A stretch of 15,804 nt of DNA from an uncultured Shinella sp. (GTDB lineage Bacteria; Pseudomonadota; Alphaproteobacteria; Rhizobiales; Rhizobiaceae), in assembly GCF_946479415.1 (NCBI RefSeq), contig NZ_CAMLFY010000110.1, forward strand, positions 1-15,804. Reading direction: 5' to 3'. Each line of letters begins with the position of its first letter. Within the stretch, counting starts at the first letter, position 1. This document shows positions 1 to 6,486 of the stretch, piece after piece. The notes below the pieces were generated by a model. It was not told the origin of the DNA. It did no database searches and was given only the letters and a program-made list of their open reading frames with translations. The position numbers and the translations under genes were made by a program.

Positions 1-54
1 CAGGGCCATGGCGTCGTCGACGCCGGGATCCGTATCAAAGATGACCTTGTGCAT
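1..54 (-). CDS. Nucleoside hydrolase, N-terminal fragment (runs off the left edge)
   Basis: Only the first 18 codons lie in the window. Read on the minus strand from the ATG at 54-52 they give MHKVIFDTDPGVDDAMAL. The DTDPGxDD stretch is the Ca2+-binding N-terminal signature of the inosine/uridine-preferring nucleoside hydrolases (IunH/Rih family), which split ribonucleosides into base and ribose in purine and pyrimidine salvage. An AAGG-type ribosome site sits just upstream (reverse complement of about 60-66). The gap to the upstream oxidoreductase gene is only 41 bases on the same strand, so the two may be co-transcribed. Family assignment is firm from the motif. Substrate preference and intactness cannot be judged from 18 residues. 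Confidence 0.8.
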   Translation of the reverse strand, partial: MHKVIFDTDPGVDDAMAL

Positions 55-95
55 GGTGGGACCTTTCTTGTTGTTTTTGTGCGGTGATCGCGCGC

Positions 96-1331
96 TTATT
101 GAAAGCGGCTGATCGAGAAGGGGGCAAGCGCGCTCTCGCCGTCACCGGCCAGCAGCCGGGCGACATGGCGGCCGGTCGTTGCCGAAAGCGTCAGGCCGAG
201 ATGGCCGTGGCCGAAAGCAAAGGCGATGCGCGGGTCACGCGGATGCAGGCTGATGACGGGAATGGAGTCCGGCGTCGAGGGCCGACGGCCCATCCACTCC
301 GTTCCGCCGTCCTCCTGAAGATCCGGCACGTAGCGGCGCATCTTCCGGCGCATGGCGGCGGCGCGCTTGTAATTGGCGGGTGCTTCCGGCGAGGCGAGTT
401 CGACGGCACCCCCGATGCGCAGCGCGTTTTCGAAGGGTGTCGCGACGAAGCCGTGTTCGCCGAAGAACACCGGCATTTCCAGCGTGGTCGACGGGTTCAT
501 GAAGGTGGTGTTGTAGCCGCGCTCGGTTTCGAGCAACACCTTCAGGCCGAGATCGGCGACGAAGCGGCGCGACCAGATGCCGGCGGTGATCGCCAGTTTG
601 TCGAAGGTGAATTCGCGCCCGCCTTCGGTGCGCACGAGGACGCCGCTCTCGGCCTGGGCGACGGAGGAGACCGTGGCATCGACCAGGGCCGCGCGCTCGC
701 GCAGGGCTGCCTGTAAGCGGCGCAGGAAGGTCAGCGGGTATTCGAAGGTTTTATGGCCGTCGTTGAAGACGGCACCGGCAAAAGCGCCCTGCAAGGCCGG
801 CACGCGGCGGCGGGCTTCCTCCACATCGAGCTTTTCGACGTTGCAGCCGATCAGCTTCGCGTTTTCGGTCTCGTGCGCAAAAACCTTGTCGCGGGTGGCG
901 GCGCTGTCGAAGACCGTCATCGCACCGGTGTCGCGGATATGGCCGGAAATGCCGACGAACTGGCCCAGACGCAGATGATCGGCCTCGGCGGTCTTCATGA
1001 GATAGAGCAGGGCGGCGCGGCTGGCGGCGACTTTACTCGAACGGGCCGAGAGCAAAAGCCGGATGAGCCAGGGCGTCAACGCGGGCAGGTCCTGCCAGCG
1101 CAGGGTGAGCGGCCCCAACGGATCGAGAAGCCATTTCGGCACGGACAAGAGCATGTCCGGCCGCGCCATCGGATCGATTTCCGGCGTTGCGAGAATGCCG
1201 GCATTGCCGACGGATGCCGGCAGGCCACCGGCATCCCGTTCGAGGATGGTGACGGTGTGGCCCTGTTCGAGCAAATACAACGCTGAAGCGCAGCCGATAA
1301 GCCCGCCGCCGACGATACCGATATGCGCCAT
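96..1331 (-). CDS. FAD-dependent D-amino acid dehydrogenase-like oxidoreductase (DadA/DAO family)
   Basis: This 411-residue flavoprotein probably oxidises an amino acid or other secondary amine to the imino or keto acid and passes electrons to the respiratory chain. What is seen: an N-terminal Rossmann dinucleotide site with G8-x-G10-x-x-G13 and the ribose-binding acid E31 at the end of the second strand. Near the C terminus is the RRPSTPDSIPVI segment, followed by a GHGHLGLTLS flavin-closing segment, both typical of the DadA branch of the DAO superfamily (Pfam DAO). Length fits DadA (about 410-430). The ATG at 1331 is chosen because the nucleotide-binding fold begins two residues later. The ribosome site is weak. 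The gene is followed closely by the nucleoside hydrolase. The true substrate (D-alanine, another D-amino acid, hydroxyproline or a glycine derivative) cannot be told from sequence. Confidence 0.85.
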   Translation of the reverse strand: MAHIGIVGGGLIGCASALYLLEQGHTVTILERDAGGLPASVGNAGILATPEIDPMARPDMLLSVPKWLLDPLGPLTLRWQDLPALTPWLIRLLLSARSSKVAASRAALLYLMKTAEADHLRLGQFVGISGHIRDTGAMTVFDSAATRDKVFAHETENAKLIGCNVEKLDVEEARRRVPALQGAFAGAVFNDGHKTFEYPLTFLRRLQAALRERAALVDATVSSVAQAESGVLVRTEGGREFTFDKLAITAGIWSRRFVADLGLKVLLETERGYNTTFMNPSTTLEMPVFFGEHGFVATPFENALRIGGAVELASPEAPANYKRAAAMRRKMRRYVPDLQEDGGTEWMGRRPSTPDSIPVISLHPRDPRIAFAFGHGHLGLTLSATTGRHVARLLAGDGESALAPFSISRFQ

Positions 1332-1365
1332 GGTGTCCCGTATGCGTTTGTATTTTGGTCTTTTG

Positions 1366-1388
1366 CCGCCGGATGCGATGTCCGGCGG
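1366..1388 (-). other. Stem-loop in the leader of the DadA-like gene
   Basis: A perfect 8-base-pair inverted repeat, CCGCCGGA and TCCGGCGG, is separated by a 7-base loop and lies about 35 bases ahead of the oxidoreductase start codon. On the minus strand it is followed by CAAAAGACC, with no T-run, so it does not look like an intrinsic terminator. It could be an mRNA leader structure or a protein-binding palindrome. No known riboswitch is recognised. The rest of the 1332-1553 gap shows no other feature I can support. Confidence 0.4.
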
Positions 1389-1553
1389 GCGATTGCGGCG
1401 GACGATAGACGGAAAACGGAAAGCTGTCGACCGATGCTTGGCCGGGGTTAACGCTCCTGCCTGTGCCTCGGGAAACAGCCGTCAATGTCAGGCTATGCGA
1501 CCCATCTTCGCACGGAACGGACAATCCTGTTCCCCCAGAGAGGAGAAAGTCCC

Positions 1554-1847
1554 ATGAAGACATCGATCGTAACCATGCTTGCTGTTGCAACCCTGGTTTC
1601 GTCCTTTGCCGGCGTTGCAGCGGCCCAGAGCCGTGGTGACAATGGCGGCGGCCGTGGCGGTCACGGTGGCCGCGGCGGCAGTGATGGCATGGAATATCTA
1701 CGCGTCATCAACCAGCGGCCGCGTTATGTGAAGATCGAGGGCGACGTCTTCTGCACGATCGAGAAGGTCCGTCGTCATGACGCTTACGGCAACCGCTATT
1801 TCGAGCACGTCCGCAAGTGCGACAACCGGATCATCGACGTCTACTGA
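1554..1847 (+). CDS. Small secreted Gly-rich protein of unknown function
   Basis: This is a 97-residue unrecognised protein. The ATG at 1554 is chosen because AGAGGAGAAAG lies just upstream and because the protein then opens with a clean signal peptide: MKTS, a hydrophobic core, and cleavage after the VAAA at residues 21-24. The mature part starts QSRGDN, then has a Gly/Arg/His-rich low-complexity stretch (about residues 27-45, with RGG and GGHGG units), then a compact charged domain (about 47-97) with two cysteines, C67 and C89, that could form a disulphide in the periplasm. It ends IIDVY. Its last 7 bases overlap the end of sitD on the other strand. No function is proposed. Periplasmic or outer-surface location is inferred from the signal peptide. 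Confidence 0.75.
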   Translation: MKTSIVTMLAVATLVSSFAGVAAAQSRGDNGGGRGGHGGRGGSDGMEYLRVINQRPRYVKIEGDVFCTIEKVRRHDAYGNRYFEHVRKCDNRIIDVY

Positions 1848-2722
1848 TCCGACGCCTGTGACGACATCGTCGCCTGTTGCCCGGCCTGCGTGCCGGGCTT
1901 CCTGTTTTCGAGCATCTGCCGCACGAAGGCGAGGACGAAAAGGATGGACATCAGGAGCACGATGGTCGGGGCCGGCGCGCTGTCGAGGATGAAGCTCAGC
2001 CAGATGCCGAAGAAAGAGGCGCCGACCGCGACGGCGACGGCGACGAGCAGCATGCTTGGGAAGCGCCGGGTGAGGAGGGCGGCGATGGCGCCGGGCGCGA
2101 CCAGCATGGCGATGGCGAGGATGATGCCGACCGCCTTCAAGGCGCCGACGACGACCAGCGACAGTACGGCGAGCAGGCCGTAGTGCAGCAGTTTCACCGG
2201 CAGGCCGATGGCGGAGGCGTGCTGGCGGTCGAAGGCATGTACCAAAAGGTCCTTGCGGAAGAGAAGGATGAAGCCGGTCGCGGCGATGGCGATCACGCTG
2301 GTTTCGATGAGATCCGAGGCGGCGATGCCGAGCATGTCGCCGAAGAGGATGTGGTCGAGATGGATATCCGGCTGGATCTTGACGTAGAGCACCAGGCCAA
2401 GCGCGAACATGCCGGAAAAGACGATACCGAGGACGGTATCCTCCTTCACGCGGCTGTTGTCCTTGAGGTAGCCGGCGGCGAGCGCGCAGAATAGGCCGGC
2501 GACGAAGGCGCCGGCGGCAAAGGGCAGGCCGACCACATAGGCGATGACGACGCCCGGCAGCACGGCATGCGAGACCGCATCGCCCATCAGCGACCAGCCC
2601 TTCAGCACGAGATAACAGGAGAGCAGCGCCATCGGCACGGCGATCATCAGCGTCACCAGAAAGGCGTTCTGCATGAAGGCGAGCTGGAAGGGCAGGAGGG
2701 CGAGTTCGAGCGTCTCGTTCAT
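1841..2722 (-). CDS. sitD: Manganese/iron ABC transporter, inner-membrane permease SitD
   Basis: This 293-residue polytopic membrane protein is the second permease of a metal-type ABC-3 importer. It shows long hydrophobic segments throughout (about eight predicted) and the family segment LKGWSLMGDAVSHAVLPG near residues 41-58, shared almost word for word with the neighbouring SitC, which points to an old duplication. It would pair with SitC to form the channel, with SitB as ATPase and SitA as the periplasmic receptor. Its ATG overlaps the sitC stop codon (ATGA, 2722-2719), so translation is probably coupled. The C-terminal tail (MSSQASDQ) is hydrophilic. Its stop overlaps the convergent small secreted gene by 7 bases. 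The family assignment is firm. The Mn rather than Zn assignment rests on SitA and on the operators. Confidence 0.9.
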   Translation of the reverse strand: MNETLELALLPFQLAFMQNAFLVTLMIAVPMALLSCYLVLKGWSLMGDAVSHAVLPGVVIAYVVGLPFAAGAFVAGLFCALAAGYLKDNSRVKEDTVLGIVFSGMFALGLVLYVKIQPDIHLDHILFGDMLGIAASDLIETSVIAIAATGFILLFRKDLLVHAFDRQHASAIGLPVKLLHYGLLAVLSLVVVGALKAVGIILAIAMLVAPGAIAALLTRRFPSMLLVAVAVAVGASFFGIWLSFILDSAPAPTIVLLMSILFVLAFVRQMLENRKPGTQAGQQATMSSQASDQ

Positions 2723-3591
2723 GGCTGGATGCCTTGCGCGGTTTCAAGCGCCAGCCGGCTGCGACGGCGGGCGGCGATGAGGCCGTGTTTCGGTGCGAAG
2801 AGGAAGGCGAGGAGGAAGATCGCCGTCTGCAGCACGACGATGATGCCGCCCGTTGCGCCGTCGAGGAAATAGGAGGCATAGGCGCCCACGAAGCTGGTGC
2901 CGGCACCTAAGAGTGCGGCAATCACCACCAGGCGCTGGAAGCGATCGGTCAGAAGATAGGCCGTCGCGCCCGGCGTCACCACCATGGCGACAACCAGAAA
3001 CGCGCCGACCGTCTGCATGGCGGCGACCGTGGAGGCGCTGAGCAGCGTGAAGAACAGGATCTTCAGGCCGGTCGGGTTAAGGCCGATGGAGCGGGCATGG
3101 CTCTCGTCGAAGAAGGTGACCATCAGGTCCTTCCACTTGAGCAGCAGGATGGTGAGCGTCACCACGCCGATAATGGCGAGCTGGATCGTATCCTCCGGCG
3201 TGATCGCCAGGATATTGCCGAGCACGATGGTCTGGATGTTCACCGGCGTCGGCGAGAGCGACACCATGAAGAGGCCAAGCCCGAAGAAGGAGGAGAAGAT
3301 CATGCCGATGATCGCGTCTTCCTTGAGCCGCGTCTGGCGGTTGAGAAAGAGCATGGCGGCGGCGGCAAGCCCGCCGGAGAGGAAGGCGCCGGCGGCAAAG
3401 GGCAGGCCCAGCATATAGGCGCCGGCGACGCCCGGCACGATGGAATGCGAGAGCGCATCGCCAATCAGCGACCACCCCTTGAGCATGAGGTAGGCCGAGA
3501 GGAAGCCGCAGATGCAGCCGACCAGCGCGCTCACCCACATGGCATTGACCATGTAGCCGTACGAGAAGGGTTCCGTGAGCGCGTCGATCAC
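2719..3591 (-). CDS. sitC: Manganese/iron ABC transporter, inner-membrane permease SitC
   Basis: This 290-residue ABC-3 family permease has about eight hydrophobic segments and the segment [18 protein letters not shown] near residues 38-55, the cytoplasmic-loop region that contacts the ATPase. It is the first of two related permeases in the operon. The start is GTG at 3591, inside a GTGA overlap with the sitB stop codon. An AGGAGAAG ribosome site within the end of sitB, five bases before it, supports this start. The next gene, sitD, begins in the last codons of this one. The protein is expected to form the heterodimeric membrane channel with SitD. The length is normal for the family and nothing looks broken. 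Confidence 0.9.
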   Translation of the reverse strand: MIDALTEPFSYGYMVNAMWVSALVGCICGFLSAYLMLKGWSLIGDALSHSIVPGVAGAYMLGLPFAAGAFLSGGLAAAAMLFLNRQTRLKEDAIIGMIFSSFFGLGLFMVSLSPTPVNIQTIVLGNILAITPEDTIQLAIIGVVTLTILLLKWKDLMVTFFDESHARSIGLNPTGLKILFFTLLSASTVAAMQTVGAFLVVAMVVTPGATAYLLTDRFQRLVVIAALLGAGTSFVGAYASYFLDGATGGIIVVLQTAIFLLAFLFAPKHGLIAARRRSRLALETAQGIQP

Positions 3592-4457
3592 GGCGTCTTC
3601 TCCTGCTCGCGATCGCTGTAGATGACGAAGGGGCGCTCGTCGTCGGTGATGACCTTGACCGAGCGCTTGTCCTCGTCGTCGTGCAGGTCGTGGCCGCCGA
3701 GGATGAAGTGGCGCAGGACGCCGCCGAAGGCGCGCTCCAGATTGGCCTCGGTGAAGGTTTCCGCCGTCGGGCCGGACGCGATGACCGTGCCTTTCACGAA
3801 GACCGTGCGGTCGCAGAAATCCGGTACGCTGCCGAGATTGTGGGTGGAGACCAGCATGACGCGGCCTTCGTCGCGAAGCTTGCCGAGCAGTTCGATGATC
3901 TGCTCTTCGGTCGTCACATCGACGCCGGTGAAGGGCTCGTCGAGCAGGATGACCTGCCCCTCCTGCGCCAGCGCGCGGGCGAGGAAGACGCGCTTGCGCT
4001 GGCCGCCGGAGAGTTCGCCGATCTGGCGCTTGCGGAAGGCGGACATATTGACCCGCGCGAGCGCCTCCTCGACCATGTCGTGGTCGCGCTTGGTCGGGAT
4101 GCGCAGCCAGTTCATATGGCCGTAGCGGCCCATCATGACGACATCCTCGACCAGAACGGGGAAGGTCCAGTCGACTTCTTCAGCCTGCGGTACATAGGCG
4201 ACGAGGTTCTTCTTCAGCGCCTCCCGCACGGATTGACCAAGGATCGTCACCTTGCCGGCGGCGACCGGCACGAAGCCCATGATCGCCTTGAACAGCGTGG
4301 ATTTGCCGGCGCCATTGACGCCGACGAGCGCGGTGATCGTGCCCTTCGGGACCGAGAAGCTGGCATGGGTCAGCGCCGTGTGGCCGTTACGGTAGGTGAC
4401 GGTCACATCCTCGGCGACGATACCGTCCACCTTCTTGGTCCTGCTGCCCATCATCAT
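3588..4457 (-). CDS. sitB: Manganese/iron ABC transporter, ATP-binding protein SitB
   Basis: This 289-residue cytoplasmic ATPase powers the importer. All the expected motifs are present in order: Walker [10 protein letters not shown] (residues 46-54), Q-loop Q91, ABC signature LSGGQ (149-153), Walker B ILLDEP (170-175) and the switch histidine H206 in STHN. A charged C-terminal extension (about 255-289, [10 protein letters not shown] then DREQEKTP) goes beyond the minimal ABC domain. The gene opens with three consecutive ATG codons (4457, 4454, 4451). The first is used here, and the choice is not certain. Its start overlaps the sitA stop (ATGA) and its stop overlaps the sitC GTG, so it lies in a translationally coupled series. 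Annotation as a zinc transporter ATPase would be the main alternative. Confidence 0.92.
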   Translation of the reverse strand: MMMGSRTKKVDGIVAEDVTVTYRNGHTALTHASFSVPKGTITALVGVNGAGKSTLFKAIMGFVPVAAGKVTILGQSVREALKKNLVAYVPQAEEVDWTFPVLVEDVVMMGRYGHMNWLRIPTKRDHDMVEEALARVNMSAFRKRQIGELSGGQRKRVFLARALAQEGQVILLDEPFTGVDVTTEEQIIELLGKLRDEGRVMLVSTHNLGSVPDFCDRTVFVKGTVIASGPTAETFTEANLERAFGGVLRHFILGGHDLHDDEDKRSVKVITDDERPFVIYSDREQEKTP

Positions 4458-5344
4458 TGCGAGAGGCCCTTGACGATGGTCTCGGAGGTGACGCGCAAGA
4501 GGTCGAGATAGGTGGGCACGGGACCATCCGCCTCGCTCAGCGAATCGACGTAAAGGATACCGCCATAGGCAGCGCCCGTTTCGGCGGCGACCTGCTTGGC
4601 CGGGTCGGCCGAGACGGTGCTCTCGGAGAAGACGACGTGGATATTGTGCTCGCGCACCGCGTCGATCACCGCCTTGACCTGTTTCGGTGTGCCCTGCTGG
4701 TCGGCGTTGATCGGCCAGAGGAACAGTTCCTTCAGGCCGAAATCGCGGGTGAGATAGGAGAAGGCGCCTTCGCTGGTGACGAGCCAGCGCTTTTCCTCCG
4801 GCAGCGCGCCGATCTTCGCCTTCATTTCTTCGCCCAGCGCCTTGATCTTGTCGCTATAGGCCTTGGCATTGGCGTCATAGGTCGCGGCATTGGCGGGGTC
4901 GAGCGCGCCGAGCGCCTTGCGGATGTTTTCGACATAGATGAGCGCATTGTCCGGCGACATCCAGGCATGGGGGTTCGGCTTGCCCTGATAAGGACCCTCG
5001 ACAATGCTCATTGGTTCAACACCGTCGCTGACGGTGACATTCGGTACGTCGCCGAGATTGCCCAGGAATTTCTGGAACCAGAGTTCGAGGTTGAGGCCGT
5101 TCCACAGCACGAGCTTGGCGTCCTGTGCCTTCAGGATATCGCGCGGTGTCGGCTGGTAGTTGTGGATCTCGGCACCCGGCTTGGTGATGGATTCCACCGT
5201 CGCCGCGTCGCCCGCCACATTCGCCGCGATGTCGGCGATGATGGTGAAGGTCGTGATCACCTTGGGCTTTTCCTGGGCGAAAGCCGGGGCGGCGACGAGA
5301 AGCGGCAGGCTGAGGAAGAGGGCATGGAACGAACGGCGGAGCAT
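4454..5344 (-). CDS. sitA: Periplasmic Mn2+/Fe2+-binding receptor SitA
   Basis: This 296-residue cluster A-I solute-binding protein delivers metal to the SitBCD complex. Residues 1-23 form a signal peptide ending APAFA, with the mature chain starting QEKPK. There is no lipobox cysteine, so it should be a soluble periplasmic protein. The four metal ligands of the family line up as H61 (EIHNYQPTP), H126 (NPHAWMS), E192 (TSEGAFSYL) and D267 (YVDSLS). A glutamate in the third position is the pattern of Mn/Fe receptors such as PsaA and MntC. Zinc receptors (ZnuA) usually have histidine there and a His-rich loop, which is absent here. The gene leads the four-gene operon, behind a strong promoter flanked by two Mur-like boxes. 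Confidence 0.9.
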   Translation of the reverse strand: MLRRSFHALFLSLPLLVAAPAFAQEKPKVITTFTIIADIAANVAGDAATVESITKPGAEIHNYQPTPRDILKAQDAKLVLWNGLNLELWFQKFLGNLGDVPNVTVSDGVEPMSIVEGPYQGKPNPHAWMSPDNALIYVENIRKALGALDPANAATYDANAKAYSDKIKALGEEMKAKIGALPEEKRWLVTSEGAFSYLTRDFGLKELFLWPINADQQGTPKQVKAVIDAVREHNIHVVFSESTVSADPAKQVAAETGAAYGGILYVDSLSEADGPVPTYLDLLRVTSETIVKGLSQ

Positions 5345-5361
5345 CGACTATCCTGTTCTGC

Positions 5362-5380
5362 TTTTGCGAATGAGTTGCAT
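5362..5380 (-). promoter_or_regulatory. Mur-like (Mn-responsive Fur family) operator, promoter-proximal copy
   Basis: TTTTGCGAATGAGTTGCAT on the plus strand matches the reverse complement of the box at 5417-5435 at 17 of 19 positions. It covers the predicted transcription start of sitA, where a bound repressor would block initiation. In Rhizobium leguminosarum the Mn-sensing Fur homologue Mur represses sitABCD through two such sites. Identity of the regulator here is inferred from that precedent and the gene context. The mur gene itself is not in this window. Confidence 0.65.
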
Positions 5381-5383
5381 TAA

Positions 5384-5411
5384 ACTATAGGGCCCTTTCG
5401 CAACCTGTCAA
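5384..5411 (-). promoter_or_regulatory. Promoter of the sitABCD operon
   Basis: On the minus strand a perfect TTGACA (-35, 5411-5406) is followed by a 16-base spacer and TATAGT (-10, 5389-5384), very close to the vegetative sigma consensus and to the rhizobial CTTGAC/CTATAT form. Transcription should start near 5377, giving a leader of roughly 30 bases before the sitA ATG, with an AGGA ribosome site in between. The -10 element is followed at once by one Mur-like box, and the -35 is preceded by the other. Confidence 0.75.
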
Positions 5412-5416
5412 CGCAA

Positions 5417-5435
5417 TTGCAAATCATTCGCAAAA
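5417..5435 (-). promoter_or_regulatory. Mur-like operator, upstream copy
   Basis: TTGCAAATCATTCGCAAAA is close to a perfect dyad: TTGCAAAT, one central base, ATTCGCAA, with a single non-matching pair. It lies just upstream of the sitA -35 element, and its centre (5425) is 53 bases from that of the other copy (about 5372), close to five turns of the helix. It overlaps a further palindrome GCAATTGC (5413-5420). It also lies about 120 bases ahead of the divergent gene at 5555, so it could affect that gene too. Confidence 0.65.
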
Positions 5436-5554
5436 ACGTCCCGAAATCGGACGCCGCCGTTTAAAACTTCCGAAACGCCATGGCTGTAGAGTGCACGAAG
5501 TTCGCGCGCTCTCGGCGCGTTCGTGTTCCTGCGTTTTAAGAGAAGTTGCCGCCC

Positions 5555-6313
5555 GTGAAGCTGCTCCCGACGTCCTTTCGCTTGTCCCGCAAGCTTCTGA
5601 TCATCGTCGCCGGTGTCATGGTGCTGACCGGCGCCTCGGGTGCCGCCGCCATCATCGTCGGGCGCGAGGCGCTGCTCGGGCCGCCGGCGGAGCAGGTGTC
5701 CGGTGCGGCCTGCACCCTCGTCACCACGGTGCGGCTGGACCGCAACGGCCAGCAATGGCTGCGCAAATATGTGCGCTCGGAGGCCAAGGAAGCGGACGTG
5801 CGCATCAAGACGGCGCTGCGCGTCGCCGGTGCCGTGTCCAATCACGAGGAGGCCGACCTCTACCAGGTGATCCTGCTCGATGCCGCCGGCCCGCAAAACC
5901 GTGCCGACATGCGCGGCCGCGCCATCGGCGCCGAAGTGCTCTTCGCCCGCAATCCCGCTGCCATTCCCGGCATGACCGCACCCTTCGTCGCCCGCTATAC
6001 GGATGGCAAGCCTGCCGAGAACGGCGAGTTCTACGGTGCGCGCAAGGAACTCTCGCTGGACGAGATCAAGACCATCGTGACCGCGATGGAAGAGCGGGAG
6101 GACTGTGTCGATCCCAATGCCGTTGCCGAAGAGGGCGGGCATGGCGAAAGCGCTGGCCACGGCGAAGCCAAGGCCGAGAGCGGCCATGGTGAAGCGGCTG
6201 AAGGTGAGCATGGCGAGGCTGTGGAAGGTGGCCACGAGGCGCCGGCCGAAGGGGGCGAACATGCCGAGGCGGCTGAAGAAGGCTCACACGAGGTTGCTTC
6301 AAGCGAACATTAA
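5555..6313 (+). CDS. Membrane-anchored protein with His/Glu/Gly-rich repeat tail, unknown function
   Basis: I do not recognise this family. From the GTG at 5555 (AAGAGAAG nine bases upstream) it encodes 252 residues; an in-frame TTG at 5546 is possible but lacks a spaced ribosome site. Seen in order: a short basic N terminus, one hydrophobic helix (about 13-35) that would act as membrane anchor or uncleaved signal, a globular domain (about 45-190) with two cysteines C53 and C184 near its ends, and a tail from 191 to 252. The tail has 8 histidines spaced 6-9 residues apart, 18 glutamates, and four HGE units at 196, 202, 211 and 219. Such a tail could bind divalent metal weakly. The gene is divergent from sitABCD and shares its control region. 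A periplasmic location and a metal link are inferences; plain low-complexity linker is the alternative. Confidence 0.75.
   Translation: MKLLPTSFRLSRKLLIIVAGVMVLTGASGAAAIIVGREALLGPPAEQVSGAACTLVTTVRLDRNGQQWLRKYVRSEAKEADVRIKTALRVAGAVSNHEEADLYQVILLDAAGPQNRADMRGRAIGAEVLFARNPAAIPGMTAPFVARYTDGKPAENGEFYGARKELSLDEIKTIVTAMEEREDCVDPNAVAEEGGHGESAGHGEAKAESGHGEAAEGEHGEAVEGGHEAPAEGGEHAEAAEEGSHEVASSEH
6125..6313 (+). repeat. Imperfect coding repeat (HGEA/GEHAEA units)
   Basis: The last 62 codons of the divergent membrane protein are built from imperfect units around (G/E)HGEA, with repeated DNA words such as GGCATGGCGAAAGC, GGCCACGGCGAAGCC and GGCCATGGTGAAGC. The protein repeats more regularly than the DNA, which suggests selection on composition rather than a recent tandem expansion. 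Length variation between strains would be expected. Confidence 0.6.
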
Positions 6314-6335
6314 GCGGCGCAGGCTGTCTCGAAGA

Positions 6336-6455
6336 CCCTCTCTGCCTGCCGGCATCTCCCCCACAAGGGGGGAGAGAGGCTATTCGCAAACTCCTCGCGA
6401 GAGATTGCCCGCTGAGAGCGCCGCCCTGTAAGTCCCTCCCCCTTGTGGGGAGGGA
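6336..6455. repeat. RIME-like rhizobial intergenic palindromic repeat
   Basis: Between the membrane-protein gene and lysS lies a non-coding stretch with two C/G palindromes. The first is CTCCCC-CACAAG-GGGGAG-type at 6356-6374. The second is TCCCTCCCC-CTTGT-GGGGAGGGA at 6433-6455 (9 perfect pairs). The two are inverted relatives of one another (CCCACAAGGGG against CCCCTTGTGGG), so the whole could fold into one long hairpin. CCTCTCT at 6337-6343 also matches AGAGAGG at 6373-6379. This is the style of the Rhizobium intergenic mosaic elements. Membership in a named family is from memory and untested. Confidence 0.55.
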
Positions 6456-6472
6456 TTTAGGGAGGGGTTTTT
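6433..6472 (+). terminator. Probable terminator after the divergent membrane-protein gene
   Basis: The 9-pair hairpin at 6433-6455 is followed by TTTAGGGAGGGG and five Ts (6468-6472). CCCTCCC at 6434-6440 can instead pair with GGGAGGG at 6460-6466, which sits almost directly before the T-run. Either fold could stop plus-strand transcription. No T-run follows in the other direction, so I do not assign it to lysS. Confidence 0.45.
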
Positions 6473-6486
6473 AAGTTCTCGGCTTC

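Noticed and set aside
4454..5344. Naming the operon znuABC (zinc)
   Set aside because: Two related permeases rather than one, Glu as third ligand in the receptor, no His-rich loop, and Mur-like rather than Zur-like operators.
4457..5383. A 308-codon open frame opposite sitA
   Set aside because: Mirror of the sitA coding strand that also runs through the sit promoter and a Mur-like box.
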